A stretch of DNA of 64,000 nt from Acinetobacter baylyi DSM 14961 = CIP 107474 (lineage in GTDB: Bacteria; Pseudomonadota; Gammaproteobacteria; Pseudomonadales; Moraxellaceae). The stretch spans positions 124,001 to 188,000 of the forward strand of contig NZ_KB849626.1 in the NCBI RefSeq assembly GCF_000368685.1. The letters run 5' to 3'. The notes under the pieces were generated by a model, which ran no database searches, was not told where the DNA came from, and saw only the letters and a list, made by a program, of their open reading frames with translations. Positions 38,378 through 47,800 of this stretch are shown one piece after another; position 1 is the first letter of the stretch; every line of letters starts with the position of its first letter. The position numbers were made by a program, and so were the translations under genes.

Positions 38378-39562
38378 ATGAATACCACAGCTGATTTTTC
38401 ACTGCGCCATGATCCTACTTATATTGCACAACAATTGGCTCAGGAATTTGCACAGACTGCAGCCGAGCGTGATAAGGCAGGTGGTACAGCGAAACATGAG
38501 CGAGATTTGATTCGAAAGAGTGGATTATTAAGTCTCTCGATTCCACAGCAATACGGTGGAGCGGGTGCAGACTGGAACGTCATCTTTAAAACGATTCAGA
38601 TCATTGCGCGCGTGGACAGTTCACTGGCACATATTTATGGGTTTCATCATTTACTGATTGCCACAGTTCAGCTTTTTGCACAGCCTGAGCAATATGCCAA
38701 CTGGTTTCGTCAGACAGCGGAGCAAAATCTATTTTGGGGCAATACCCTGAATCCATTAGATGTTCGGACGCGTGTCGAGCAGATAAATGAACATGAATTT
38801 ATTTTTCATGGTGATAAAAGCTTTTGTTCGGGTTCAATCGACTCGGATATGTTGTTATGCTCAGGCTATACCGCAGAAAATAAGCTATTGATTGGAGTGA
38901 TTCCCACCTCACGTGAAGGGGTTGGTTTTCTGGGAGACTGGAATAATATGGGACAACGCCAGACAGATAGCGGCACCAGTCATTTTGAACACGTTAAAAT
39001 TTTAAAACAAGAATTACTGTTAAACCCAGGACCACTCAGTACCCCTTATTCAAGTTTACGTCCTTTGATTGCTCAACTTATTTTTGTGCATTTATTTTTA
39101 GGTGTTGCCGAAGGGGCGTTTGAAATTGCCAAGCAAGTAGTCCAGCCACAAAAGGCGTGGGGAAAATCTAAGGCAGAGCAAGCGATTGATGATCCATACA
39201 TTCAAAAGCACTTTGCAGAGTTTTATGTACAACTGGAAAGCGTACGTTTGCTCACAAAGAAAGCGCTTGATGCATTACAAAACGCATGGCAGCAAGTCGA
39301 AAGTCTGAGTGCAGAACAACGTGGAGAAGTGTCTATTGCGATTGCGACTGCCAAAATCGCCGCAACCCATACCAGTTTGTTTATTACCCAAAACATATTT
39401 CAGGTGATGGGTGCAAGAGCCACTACCGCCAGCTTGAATCTGGATCGTTTCTGGCGCAACGTGCGCACTCAAACTTTGCATGACCCTGTCGATTACAAAT
39501 ATCAGGAAATCGGGGAATGGATTTTAACGGCTAAAGTCCCCGATCCGAGTTTTTACTCATAA
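38378..39562 (+). CDS. SfnB/DszC-like acyl-CoA-dehydrogenase-fold monooxygenase
   Basis: A 394-residue flavoprotein of the acyl-CoA dehydrogenase fold. It lacks the catalytic Glu context of true fatty-acid dehydrogenases and resembles the SfnB/DszC group of FMNH2-dependent sulphur-compound oxidoreductases. Recognisable are the N-terminal AAERDKAGGTAKHERDLIRKSGLL helix, SLSIPQQYGGAGADW, the QRQTDSGTSHFEHVKI strand, and the C-terminal FQVMGARATTASLNLDRFWRNVRTQTLHDPVDYK motif typical of this group. The nearby SfnG and MsuE genes support a role in organosulphur use. The ATG at 38378 is preferred to the GTG at 38363. The exact substrate is unknown. Confidence 0.8.
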   Translation: MNTTADFSLRHDPTYIAQQLAQEFAQTAAERDKAGGTAKHERDLIRKSGLLSLSIPQQYGGAGADWNVIFKTIQIIARVDSSLAHIYGFHHLLIATVQLFAQPEQYANWFRQTAEQNLFWGNTLNPLDVRTRVEQINEHEFIFHGDKSFCSGSIDSDMLLCSGYTAENKLLIGVIPTSREGVGFLGDWNNMGQRQTDSGTSHFEHVKILKQELLLNPGPLSTPYSSLRPLIAQLIFVHLFLGVAEGAFEIAKQVVQPQKAWGKSKAEQAIDDPYIQKHFAEFYVQLESVRLLTKKALDALQNAWQQVESLSAEQRGEVSIAIATAKIAATHTSLFITQNIFQVMGARATTASLNLDRFWRNVRTQTLHDPVDYKYQEIGEWILTAKVPDPSFYS

Positions 39563-39587
39563 GATACAACATGATGCTTTTAAAGAC

Positions 39588-40127
39588 TCAAGCTTGAATA
39601 AACTGGTGTGTCTTCTGAATAGTTGCAAAATTTGAGAGCGCAGCTAAAAAAGCCGTTTGAACGTCGCGAGCAGAAGTTAATTGATCATTAAAATGCAAAT
39701 CGCGAGTGGCTGTTGCATCTGCAATCAGGATGGGTTGATAACCGAGTTCAGTTGCTGCCCGTGTTGTTGAGTCAATACACATGTGGGTCATCATACCTGT
39801 AATCACCAGTTGATTGACCGAGAGCTGTTGCAGTATTTGATCTAAATCTGTTGCTAAAAAGCTGTTGGGTTTATGCTTTTGTAAAATGATTGAATTGCGC
39901 TGTAATTGTAAATCTGAATGTAGCTCTGCGCCGTTGGTATCGGGACGAAAAAAGCTCGCTTGCGCTGAGTTGATATGTTGAATATAAATAATGGGTAAAT
40001 TCTGGGCAAGGAACCAGCGCTCAAGTTGCTGAATATGATGCAACGCCTGCTCTGGATGAACCAGCGCCATCGCTCCACCTTCAAAATAATCATTTTGTAC
40101 ATCGATGACCATTAATGCTTGTTTCAT
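39588..40127 (-). CDS. Isochorismatase-family cysteine hydrolase
   Basis: A 179-residue cysteine hydrolase of the isochorismatase/nicotinamidase fold. It shows the catalytic Asp in MVIDVQNDYF near residue 10, the Lys in QKHKPNSFLATDL near 85, the cis-peptide region QLVITGMMTHMCIDST and the nucleophile Cys near 119. These enzymes hydrolyse amides or enol ethers such as ureidoacrylate or isochorismate; this one's substrate is not predictable. It is divergent from the Lrp-type regulator next door, which probably controls it, and convergent with the SfnB-like gene (25 bp apart). Confidence 0.88.
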   Translation of the reverse strand: MKQALMVIDVQNDYFEGGAMALVHPEQALHHIQQLERWFLAQNLPIIYIQHINSAQASFFRPDTNGAELHSDLQLQRNSIILQKHKPNSFLATDLDQILQQLSVNQLVITGMMTHMCIDSTTRAATELGYQPILIADATATRDLHFNDQLTSARDVQTAFLAALSNFATIQKTHQFIQA

Positions 40128-40233
40128 GAGATGATCTCAATTGTTTGGATGAGATTGAGCTTAAATGTAACCTATCATCTGAGCGATAGTTTGTTGAAAT
40201 AAAACGCATCCTTTATTTTTCACAGTGAAAAAA

Positions 40234-40632
40234 ATGCAAGATTTAGACCCCATTGATTTAAAGATTCTGGCTTTATTAAAACAAGACTCTCGCTTAAGCC
40301 ATAAACAGATTGGAGCGCTAGTGCATCGAACGGGACAGGCTGTCGGGGCACGGATTAGTCATTTGATTGAGCAGGGCGTGATTGAGCGTTATACACTGGC
40401 TATTGCCTATCCGCAAAAGCAGTTTATTCAGCTTTTTTTAAATGAGCCGAGGTTTTCCGAAATTGAAAATATCATTAACCATTTTGAACAAGTAGATGAG
40501 TTTTATAAAGTGATGGGGAATGCCTGCTATATGGTGGTGGCACATTTTTCACCTCAAGAATTAAACCTTTTTATCGAGCAGATTTCCAAGTGGTGTCGTT
40601 ATTCAGTTGAGAGCGTGATCAAGAAAATTTAA
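40234..40632 (+). CDS. Lrp/AsnC family transcriptional regulator
   Basis: A 132-residue regulator with an N-terminal helix-turn-helix (LDPIDLKILALLKQDSRLSHKQIGALVHRTGQAVGARISHLIEQGVI, residues 4-50) of the Lrp/AsnC type and a short C-terminal RAM-like domain. The start is either this ATG or the GTG at 40225; neither has a good ribosome site. It is divergent from the isochorismatase-like gene with a 97-bp intergenic region, the classic layout for a local regulator and its target. The C-terminal domain is a little shorter than in Lrp (about 80 residues after the linker). The effector is unknown. Confidence 0.85.
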   Translation: MQDLDPIDLKILALLKQDSRLSHKQIGALVHRTGQAVGARISHLIEQGVIERYTLAIAYPQKQFIQLFLNEPRFSEIENIINHFEQVDEFYKVMGNACYMVVAHFSPQELNLFIEQISKWCRYSVESVIKKI

Positions 40633-40643
40633 GCCTGATAATG

Positions 40644-40676
40644 TTAAAAAAGACCCCAAGCCGAGTCTTGGGGTTG
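40644..40676 (-). terminator. Terminator of sfnG (minus strand)
   Basis: ACCCCAAG (40653-40660) pairs with CTTGGGGT (40667-40674). Read on the minus strand it is followed by a T run (40645-40650), so it ends the sfnG/msuE transcript and perhaps the Lrp-type gene too. Confidence 0.8.
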
Positions 40677-40723
40677 AGTTATTCTTGTATCAAAAGGTTT
40701 TTCTAATTTTTATCAGAGGGTAT

Positions 40724-41833
40724 TTAAGCCGATTTGGCGGTGTGCTGAAGTGCTTGTTGTTCTTCAAGCTGACGTACCAAAGGAAGAACTTTCTCGCCAA
40801 AATATTCTACTTCTTCGATAAAATGCAAAAAGCCTGACAAAATCAAATCTACACCAACATTTTTGAGGGCAACAATTCGTTCGGCGATTTGCTGTGGTGT
40901 TCCGATCAAGTTGGTTTTAAATCCGTCATTATATTGCACCAGATCTTCAAAGCTTGATTTTGCCCAGTTGCCTTCGCCTTCTGGACTGGCTGCGCCTGCC
41001 TGACGAGTTGCATCATCAAAAGCATTAACCGCTTCAACATTTGCTTTATTGATGATCTCCTGCAAAACAGATTGAGCCTCTTCTTCGGTGTCGCGTGCAA
41101 TAATAAACGCGTTGACTCCAATTTTGACCTGATGATGATTGGCCTTCGCTTTTTGACGAATATCATCAATCTGTTTTTGAATTTCTTCAACACTGTTGCC
41201 ATTGGTAAAGTACCAGTCTGAAACACGTGATGCCATGTCACGTGCTGCACGTGAACTTCCACCCTGAAACACTTCAATATGTGGTTTTTGTACAGGTTTT
41301 GGTTTTAGGGTGTAATCCTTAAATTGATAATACTGACCGTCAAAACTAAAATTGTCTTGTGTCCAGATACCCTTGATACTACGGATAAACTCTTCAGAGC
41401 GAACATAGCGCTGATCATGCTCTGGCCATTCTTCTCCAATAGCATCAAACTCGCCTCGGAACCAGCCACTTACCACATTAATGGCAATGCGTCCGTTGGT
41501 CAGATAATCGATAGTAGCAAGCTGTTTGGCGGCTAGAACAGGTTTCCATGGCCCTGGTAATATCGCTGCAATGACTTTAAGTTTTTCAGTTTTTGCGAGT
41601 AAGGCATGACTGAAACTTACAGACTCATGTTGGTTCTCAGCACCATAACCTGCGGTGAAACGGATCTGGGTGAGTGCATATTCAAAGCCACTCGCTTCTG
41701 CGGCCTGAGCAAGGCGAACATTGTAATCATAGCTCCAGTCTGTACGCTGCTCGATGTTACTTACTACCAGACCACCGCTAACATTTGGAACCCAATAAGC
41801 AAATTTAATAGCTGTTTGATTGAACTGACTCAT
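40724..41833 (-). CDS. sfnG: FMNH2-dependent dimethylsulfone monooxygenase SfnG
   Basis: A 369-residue bacterial luciferase-like monooxygenase of the SfnG type, which oxidises dimethylsulfone to methanesulfinate during sulphur limitation. Motifs include IKFAYWVPNVSGGLVVSNIEQRTDW at the N-terminus, GFEYALTQIRFTAGYG, the VSGWFRGEFDAIGEEWPEHDQRYVRSEEFI luciferase segment near 125-155, and HIEVFQGGSSRAARDMASRVSDWYFTNG. The start at 41833 is favoured over 41842 because AGAGGG then has 9-bp spacing. msuE, the FMN reductase that supplies FMNH2, lies 27 bp upstream on the same strand, so the two form a two-component system. Confidence 0.93.
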   Translation of the reverse strand: MSQFNQTAIKFAYWVPNVSGGLVVSNIEQRTDWSYDYNVRLAQAAEASGFEYALTQIRFTAGYGAENQHESVSFSHALLAKTEKLKVIAAILPGPWKPVLAAKQLATIDYLTNGRIAINVVSGWFRGEFDAIGEEWPEHDQRYVRSEEFIRSIKGIWTQDNFSFDGQYYQFKDYTLKPKPVQKPHIEVFQGGSSRAARDMASRVSDWYFTNGNSVEEIQKQIDDIRQKAKANHHQVKIGVNAFIIARDTEEEAQSVLQEIINKANVEAVNAFDDATRQAGAASPEGEGNWAKSSFEDLVQYNDGFKTNLIGTPQQIAERIVALKNVGVDLILSGFLHFIEEVEYFGEKVLPLVRQLEEQQALQHTAKSA

Positions 41834-41860
41834 ATGAAACATCCCTCTAATAATGTCTAT

Positions 41861-42595
41861 TTAGGCCACATTGGTTTTTATATTTTTATGGTGTAGACGC
41901 GATTCTGCGGCATCCAGACTAGGTACGGCGGCTGATGTCAAAACTTCATCCTGCTCAATTTGTTTGTTAATACCCAGGTTCTGATTGGCTTGTTGAGATT
42001 TATCTTTAACGACTTCGGCGCGCTTTCCTTTGGCTGGTGCCCATTCAAGAATTGGCAAAGCACGTGCTACGGCCAAGGTAATTCGAGCACGGAGTAGGTC
42101 ACTTTTGATGGTGTATTCTGGTGTAAAGTCACGATCTGTCGCATATACACCAATAGGTAAAGTTTGCGCCTGAAAGAAGCTGAATAATGGGCGTAACTGA
42201 TGTTCAAGTACTAAAGCGTGACGGTCACTTCCACCCGAGGCAGCCAGTAATACAGGAACATCGACCAGTGCTGTTTGCTCGACAAAATCAAAAAAATGCT
42301 TAAATAGACCTGTGAAGGAAGCACGATAGACAGGTGTGCCTACAATCAAGGCATCCGCCGCTTCGAGTTTTGCTAAATCATCTTGCACTCGTTGTGGCAA
42401 CTGATTACGATAAATGGCACCGCCCAGCAAATGCCCGATTTCACTAAACTTAATAAAGTGAACTTCAATTGGGGTCGCATCGCCGAGTTCATTGATGATT
42501 TCTTGTACCAGCGCTTCGGTTTTGGACGGATTATTGAGACCACCTGATACAGCCACAATATTGAGCGGTTTTTGAGAAAAGAATTGCTGAGACAT
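41861..42595 (-). CDS. msuE: NAD(P)H-dependent FMN reductase MsuE
   Basis: A 244-residue flavodoxin-fold reductase that provides FMNH2 to SfnG and other sulphonate or sulphone monooxygenases. It shows IVAVSGGLNNPSKTEALVQEI at residues 13-33, GTPVYRASFTGLFKHFFDFV near 90, and LLAASGGSDRHALVLEHQLRPLFSFF near 120, all typical of MsuE/SsuE. It has a long polar C-terminal tail of about 55 residues after ARALPILEWAP that is not part of the flavodoxin fold. It is co-transcribed with sfnG, the downstream gene on this strand, and its promoter lies in the 374-bp AT-rich gap facing crbR. Confidence 0.92.
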   Translation of the reverse strand: MSQQFFSQKPLNIVAVSGGLNNPSKTEALVQEIINELGDATPIEVHFIKFSEIGHLLGGAIYRNQLPQRVQDDLAKLEAADALIVGTPVYRASFTGLFKHFFDFVEQTALVDVPVLLAASGGSDRHALVLEHQLRPLFSFFQAQTLPIGVYATDRDFTPEYTIKSDLLRARITLAVARALPILEWAPAKGKRAEVVKDKSQQANQNLGINKQIEQDEVLTSAAVPSLDAAESRLHHKNIKTNVA

Positions 42596-42969
42596 AGCAG
42601 ACCTAAAAATAATAAATTAAACAATTAGGCCTATTAATCTGCATTTCGACATTTAGGTAAAATAATCAAATCACGAATCGTTATCTGTTTTTAAGATATA
42701 TTCAAACTTTGATAAATGGTTTAAATTTCATGTTTTCAACTGTTTGAAATCTAATAATTTTATATATATAGATAAGGTTTTTAATATATTGAATAAAATT
42801 ATAAAAAAAACTGCTGAGCTTTTACTTATTCTTAAAAAACGAAAAAAATACTGAAATCTAACGGCTTACCCGACATTTTACTTAAAAATTGGGTAATATG
42901 AGCATATCCTTAACGCCATCAGTATGCGTAAAATCAGACATACTGTGCCAGAGATCTCTCGTTTCGCTT
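42596..42969. other. 374-bp AT-rich divergent promoter region (msuE / crbR)
   Basis: It holds the msuE promoter on the minus strand and the crbR leader on the plus strand. TTACCC (42867-42872) and GGGTAA (42892-42897) form a spaced inverted repeat about 75 bp before the crbR start. I could not find a sigma-54 or CysB site by eye. A longer crbR start at 42889 is possible but less likely. Confidence 0.5.
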
Positions 42970-43620
42970 ATGAATATATTAATCGTCGATGATCATCCGC
43001 TATTTCGTCATGCTTTGATTCAAGCTGTTCGATATAGTTTGCCGCAAGCACAAATTCATGAAACAGCAGCAGTGAATGAGTTGTATCAACGTTTGGAAAG
43101 CGGCGCAGAGCCAGATCTGGTGATGCTTGATTTGAATTTGCCTGGGGCGTCAGGTTTTTCTGCATTGGTTCATGTACGGGCTCAGTATCCATCTCTTCCC
43201 ATTATTGTGGTTTCAGCACATGAAGAGGTATCTGTGATCCAGCGTGCAATTGCGCATGGTGCGATGGGGTATATTCCAAAGTCTGCACATCCAAGTCATA
43301 TTGGCGAGGCTATTCGTCATGTACTTGAGGGTGAAATCTGGTTACCTCCAAATTTACCCAATAACTTGAGCTTTGATCCGCGTGCTTCCGATGAAACTGA
43401 GCTGGCAGAGCGTATCCAGTCTCTCACGCCGCAGCAATTTCGAGTATTGATGATGGTGGCAGAAGGTTTACTGAATAAACAAATCGCTTATGAACTTGAT
43501 GTTTCTGAAGCAACGATCAAGGCACATGTGACTGCTATTTTTAGAAAGCTGGGCGTGCAAAACCGTACTCAGGCAGTACTTGCGATTAGTGCATTAAATA
43601 TTGAAGAAAAGAAACTCTAA
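42970..43620 (+). CDS. crbR: CrbR-type LuxR-family response regulator (acetate switch)
   Basis: A 216-residue response regulator with an N-terminal receiver domain: acidic pair VDDHP at residues 7-8 and the phospho-acceptor Asp54 in DLVMLDLNLPG. The C-terminal LuxR/GerE DNA-binding domain has LTPQQFRVLMMVAEGLLNKQIAYELDVSEATIKAHVTAIFRKLGVQNRTQAV at about 153-205. In Vibrio and Pseudomonas CrbR (also called ErdR) is the partner of the symporter-kinase CrbS and activates acs and actP. Here crbS, yjcH-actP and acs are all close by, supporting the assignment. The ATG at 42970 gives a normal receiver start. A perfect palindrome after the stop ends the transcript. Confidence 0.85.
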   Translation: MNILIVDDHPLFRHALIQAVRYSLPQAQIHETAAVNELYQRLESGAEPDLVMLDLNLPGASGFSALVHVRAQYPSLPIIVVSAHEEVSVIQRAIAHGAMGYIPKSAHPSHIGEAIRHVLEGEIWLPPNLPNNLSFDPRASDETELAERIQSLTPQQFRVLMMVAEGLLNKQIAYELDVSEATIKAHVTAIFRKLGVQNRTQAVLAISALNIEEKKL

Positions 43621-43646
43621 CAGACATGAATAAGGTTTGATCAAGA

Positions 43647-43672
43647 AAAATAGGGAGCATGCTCCCTATTTT
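43647..43672. terminator. Bidirectional terminator between crbR and the hypothetical gene
   Basis: A perfect 26-bp palindrome centred on 43659/43660: AAAATAGGGAGC and its complement, ending in TTTT on both strands. It lies exactly between two convergent genes. Confidence 0.85.
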
Positions 43673-43692
43673 ATACAGAGAAATCTCACTAT

Positions 43693-44460
43693 TTAAGCCA
43701 GACAATCTTGCTTAGAGGTGATGTTATCGCAATACAATGGATTGAGTGCACATTGTAGGTCGTCAATTTGATCCTGAGTGACGTAACCTTTTTGTTTAAG
43801 ATATTCTGCAACGCGGTCATCACGCAGGCTTAAGAAAGTCGCGTCATACACGCCCAGATCTACAAACAGTGCTGCTGTTTCCAGGCTATTAAAACGGTCT
43901 AGAAAAATATCGTTACCATACATCAAGAAGATATGATCCAGAGCCGCATGTGGATCTATATGAAGTCGTTGAGCCAGTTTATGTGGCGGTGTCTTAATAA
44001 ATAACAGATCAGATAATTCGTCAAACTGCGACATATCCAGAGATTCTCGGCCCTCTTTGACACGACCTAGCCAAGCTTTAAACACCAGTACTGCACCACC
44101 GCGCAATAACATGCTCCACATCTGGTGACGAACATCATCATCCAACAGATTTGCTTCAGCCTCAAGCTGTTGCAGCAGATGCTCTTCCTGTTGAGCTAGC
44201 TTTTCAAACAGCCCTAAACCCTGCGGGCGGTACATGCTGGGCGCAAATACATCAAGTTGAAGCTGATCAAAAACCTGCAATGCCAGTGGCACTATACTAC
44301 GGTAAATGGTATCTAAAGCTTGTGTGTGCTGAGGTTTTAATTTGCTATAAGGAAACAGCGCTTCCCAGTCAATATCGGGAAGCAAAGCATTGGCACTGTA
44401 TTGGCGATGAAACTGCTGTGAATCGTAGGGACCTTGTGGAACGAGATCTGAGATATTCAT
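43693..44460 (-). CDS. Hypothetical protein between crbR and crbS
   Basis: A 255-residue soluble protein I do not recognise. It has no signal peptide or membrane segment. It is mostly helical in character, rich in Gln and Leu, with an acidic overall composition (for example QQEEHLLQQLEAEANLLDDDVRHQMW near residues 89-115). The C-terminal part contains four cysteines in the last 35 residues (LQCALNPLYCDNITSKQDCLA has three of them). It is on the same strand as crbS, 374 bp downstream of it, and convergent with crbR. Its conserved-looking place inside the acetate-control module may mean a functional link, but nothing in the sequence shows one. Confidence 0.8.
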   Translation of the reverse strand: MNISDLVPQGPYDSQQFHRQYSANALLPDIDWEALFPYSKLKPQHTQALDTIYRSIVPLALQVFDQLQLDVFAPSMYRPQGLGLFEKLAQQEEHLLQQLEAEANLLDDDVRHQMWSMLLRGGAVLVFKAWLGRVKEGRESLDMSQFDELSDLLFIKTPPHKLAQRLHIDPHAALDHIFLMYGNDIFLDRFNSLETAALFVDLGVYDATFLSLRDDRVAEYLKQKGYVTQDQIDDLQCALNPLYCDNITSKQDCLA

Positions 44461-44834
44461 GAGGATGTCCTTTCTTATGTTATATCGAGAGTTTTGATCT
44501 GGCCAGCAGACGATGAATTTATGACCTATGTTATGAGTTTTTTGGAATGCAATAGATATTAGACTAAAGTTTAATATGGTGTTTTTTTTGAATAAAATGA
44601 TTAATTATTAAATATTTATATAATTGTAACCAACTATAGTATTGATCTTTTACAAATTGGTGAAGCTTTGCCATAGCCAGAGATGATTTGGAAGATTTAG
44701 TCACTTTTCACGCGAATTATAGGGTTGAAAATGAACTTTTTTGCCTAATCGCTGAAAAGAATATGCTAATCATTTGCTCCAGTTGGCATCAGCTCCACAC
44801 AAATAAGCTTGAAACTGATAGCCAATTGTAAGTT
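44461..44834 (-). other. 374-bp AT-rich gap between crbS and the hypothetical gene
   Basis: No gene or convincing hairpin terminator for crbS. A ribosome site (AGGACAT context read on the minus strand) for the hypothetical gene is at its left end. Confidence 0.5.
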
Positions 44835-47800
44835 TTAATGACCAGACGAAATTTTTAACCCCGAAAGCCAAGAACGTAACGAGGCAGGTTTTAACGGTTT
44901 TTTGAGCAGAACAATATTTAACTCTTTTAATCGTTGTGGCAGTTCAGGGTCTGAATCTGCTGTGATCAACGCGACGGGCACCTGCTCTTGACGATGTTGA
45001 GTAATAAAATCTAGACCAAGTTGTTGATTGTTTAGATGCTGATCGATCAACCAGACTTGAATATTATGTTCCTGAATAATCGCAAATGCCTGTTCTGGCT
45101 CAGTCGCTTTAAAGACCTGATATCCCCATTTGGACAATAAAGTCGACATTCCTTCCAAAATTGTTTCATCGTTATCTAGACATAGGATTCGATACGCTTT
45201 GGTTTTTAGGGGGACTGCTTGATGTTGCGGTACCAGCACTTTAGGCGCCGCTACTGTTGGTACATCAATCATAAAACATGATCCTTTGCCCAGAGTAGAA
45301 TATACCTCTACTGGATAATCGAGCAAACTGGTCATTCGCTGTACAATCGCCAGTCCCAATCCTAATCCTTGTTCTCCCCAGGGAGAGGTATGTCCACAAC
45401 GTTCAAATTCCTGAAACAGTTTGATTCGCTGTTCTTCAGCAATACCTGGCCCAGTGTCCCATACCCCAATACGAATATGATTGGGACGATGACTCGAACG
45501 TAACACACCAACGACTACGCGACCTTTGGCCGTATAACGTAAAGCATTGCTGACAAAGTTTTGAATAATCCGTCTGATCCATTGGGGATCGGTATCAATC
45601 CAGAACTTGGCATCATGAACGCTCAAACGAATGTGGCGCTGTGCAGCAATCGATTTAAATTGCAGTTCCAAGTCACTGAGTAGATCATGCAATGGATAAG
45701 ACTGGCGTTTCGGCTGCAAGGAACCGCCTTCCAGACGTGCAATATCCAGTAGTGCAGACAGCATACTTTCGGCACCATGTAGCGCACGATCTAGTTGTTG
45801 TAAGGTTTTTCGATCATCTTGAGTCGATACGCTCTGTTCTAATGCTGTGCTGAATAAACGTGCTGCATGCATGGGCTGGAGTAGGTCATGACTGGCGGCT
45901 GCAATGAAGCGACTTTTTGACATATTGGCTTTATCGGCTTGTTCACGTGCCAGTTGCTGCTCTGACAGGGCATTTTCAAGTTGCTGGGTACGATCACTGA
46001 CCCGTGCTTCCAGAATCGCCTCATTTTCACGGAATGCAGTAATGTCGGCAAAGGTGGTTACAAAACCACCACCTTCAATCGGGTTACCGCGCATCTGAAT
46101 CACGCGGCCATCTTTACGGAACCGTTCAAATTCATGGGCGCTGCCAACTTTCATCCAGTGAATCCGTTTACGGACATGTTCTTCAATCGAACCAGGTCCG
46201 CATTCACCACGCTCTGCGTTATAGCGGATTAGGTCGGCAATTGGGCAGCCGACATAGACCAGATCTTTAGGATAATCAAATAACTTTAAATACTGGTTGT
46301 TCCATGCCACCAGACACATGTTTTCGTCGACCACACTGACACCTTGCGTCATGTGATCAATCATGGTCATGAGCAGATTCTGATTGAAGCGTTGCCACTG
46401 TGAGGCCTGATCCAGAATATTGGCAACTTGTCCGAGGGCAAGACCATTATTCACCATTGCGGTGGTCAGCAGGGTACGTGATGATGCTGCCCCTATGGTG
46501 CCCGCCAGATATTGCTCGGTAAACCGCCACCACATGCCATTTGCGACACTATTCGGATTAAGGATGACATTGTTTTGTTCACAAAATTGTTTAAATGCTT
46601 GTGTCGTCGGTCCTTCACCTGTAATTCGTTTTGCAAGGGTAATCAGGTCACCTACTTTCAGCCGTGCTGCATCATGATTCAGGTAACTCATATCCGTGGA
46701 TGCCTGATGCGAAGGCAAGGGCTTGGTTTCATAATAAAAGAAACTTTCTGCCTGAATCTGCTCGGCCACACTCGGACGATAGATTTTTGAGATCCAGATA
46801 TACAAAATTGTATTGAGACCCAGAGACCAGATCACCCCATGTGTGAGAGGTGCAAAGGATTCAAAGCCAAGTAAGGCTTCAGGGCGCAACCAGTTAAAAT
46901 CAAATGGACCAGACAATAACATTTGATGCGCAATTGCCTGATAGCTGTCGGGTAAGCTACGCAAAATAGTCGGAAGAAGCAGGGTGTAGGTCCATAACAC
47001 AAAACCCGTAATCAAACCCGTATATACTCCCTGTCGGCTGCCACCACGCCAGTACAATCCACCAATCAGTGCAGGTGCAAATTGCGCCACAGCACTAAAT
47101 GCCAATAAACCAAAGACTGAAAGCTGATCGATATCGTTGAAAAAATGGAAAAATAAAAATCCCATCAACATGACTGCAAGAATACAGATTCGTCGTGTTA
47201 ATTTCAGAAATTTGGGTAAACGTTTGTCATGTCTGGACAGAAGATTTAGACGCCACAGGGCTGGCATAATCAAGTCATTACTCAGCATAATTGACAACGC
47301 AACTGAAGATACCAGTAACATGCCTGTCGACGCTGAAAAGCCACCTAAAAATGCCAGTAAACTGAGCCAATCCTGATTAAAGCTAAGGGGCAAAGATAAA
47401 ACGGCAACATCTGGAATGGTTAAAAAACTGGGTGCAGCATGTAATGCCCAACTGGCAATCGGAATAATCGCGACAGTCGTTAGAATTAAATAGACCGCAA
47501 ACCAGCGCCGTGCACCTCGGATGTGTTTTTCATCTCGTAATTCGACGACTGCGACATGAAACTGACGTGGTAGGCAAATGATGGCTAGGCCCGCAAGTAA
47601 AGTTTGAATCCAGAATGTTTCAGGCACACCAAACATTTGTACATTGTGAAAAGTTTTGGCGACATCATTGCTGACTTGTGAGATATTTTCGGGAGATTCC
47701 AGCAAAAAGAAGCCAGCAACACATAACAGTGCGAACAGTTTAACAAAAGATTCAAATGCCACTGCCAGCATGAGACCGCCATGCTGCTCGGTATTGGCAA

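Noticed and set aside
46420..46790. Overlapping plus-strand ORFs inside crbS
   Set aside because: They are reverse-frame shadows; the minus-strand kinase has continuous domain motifs through this stretch.
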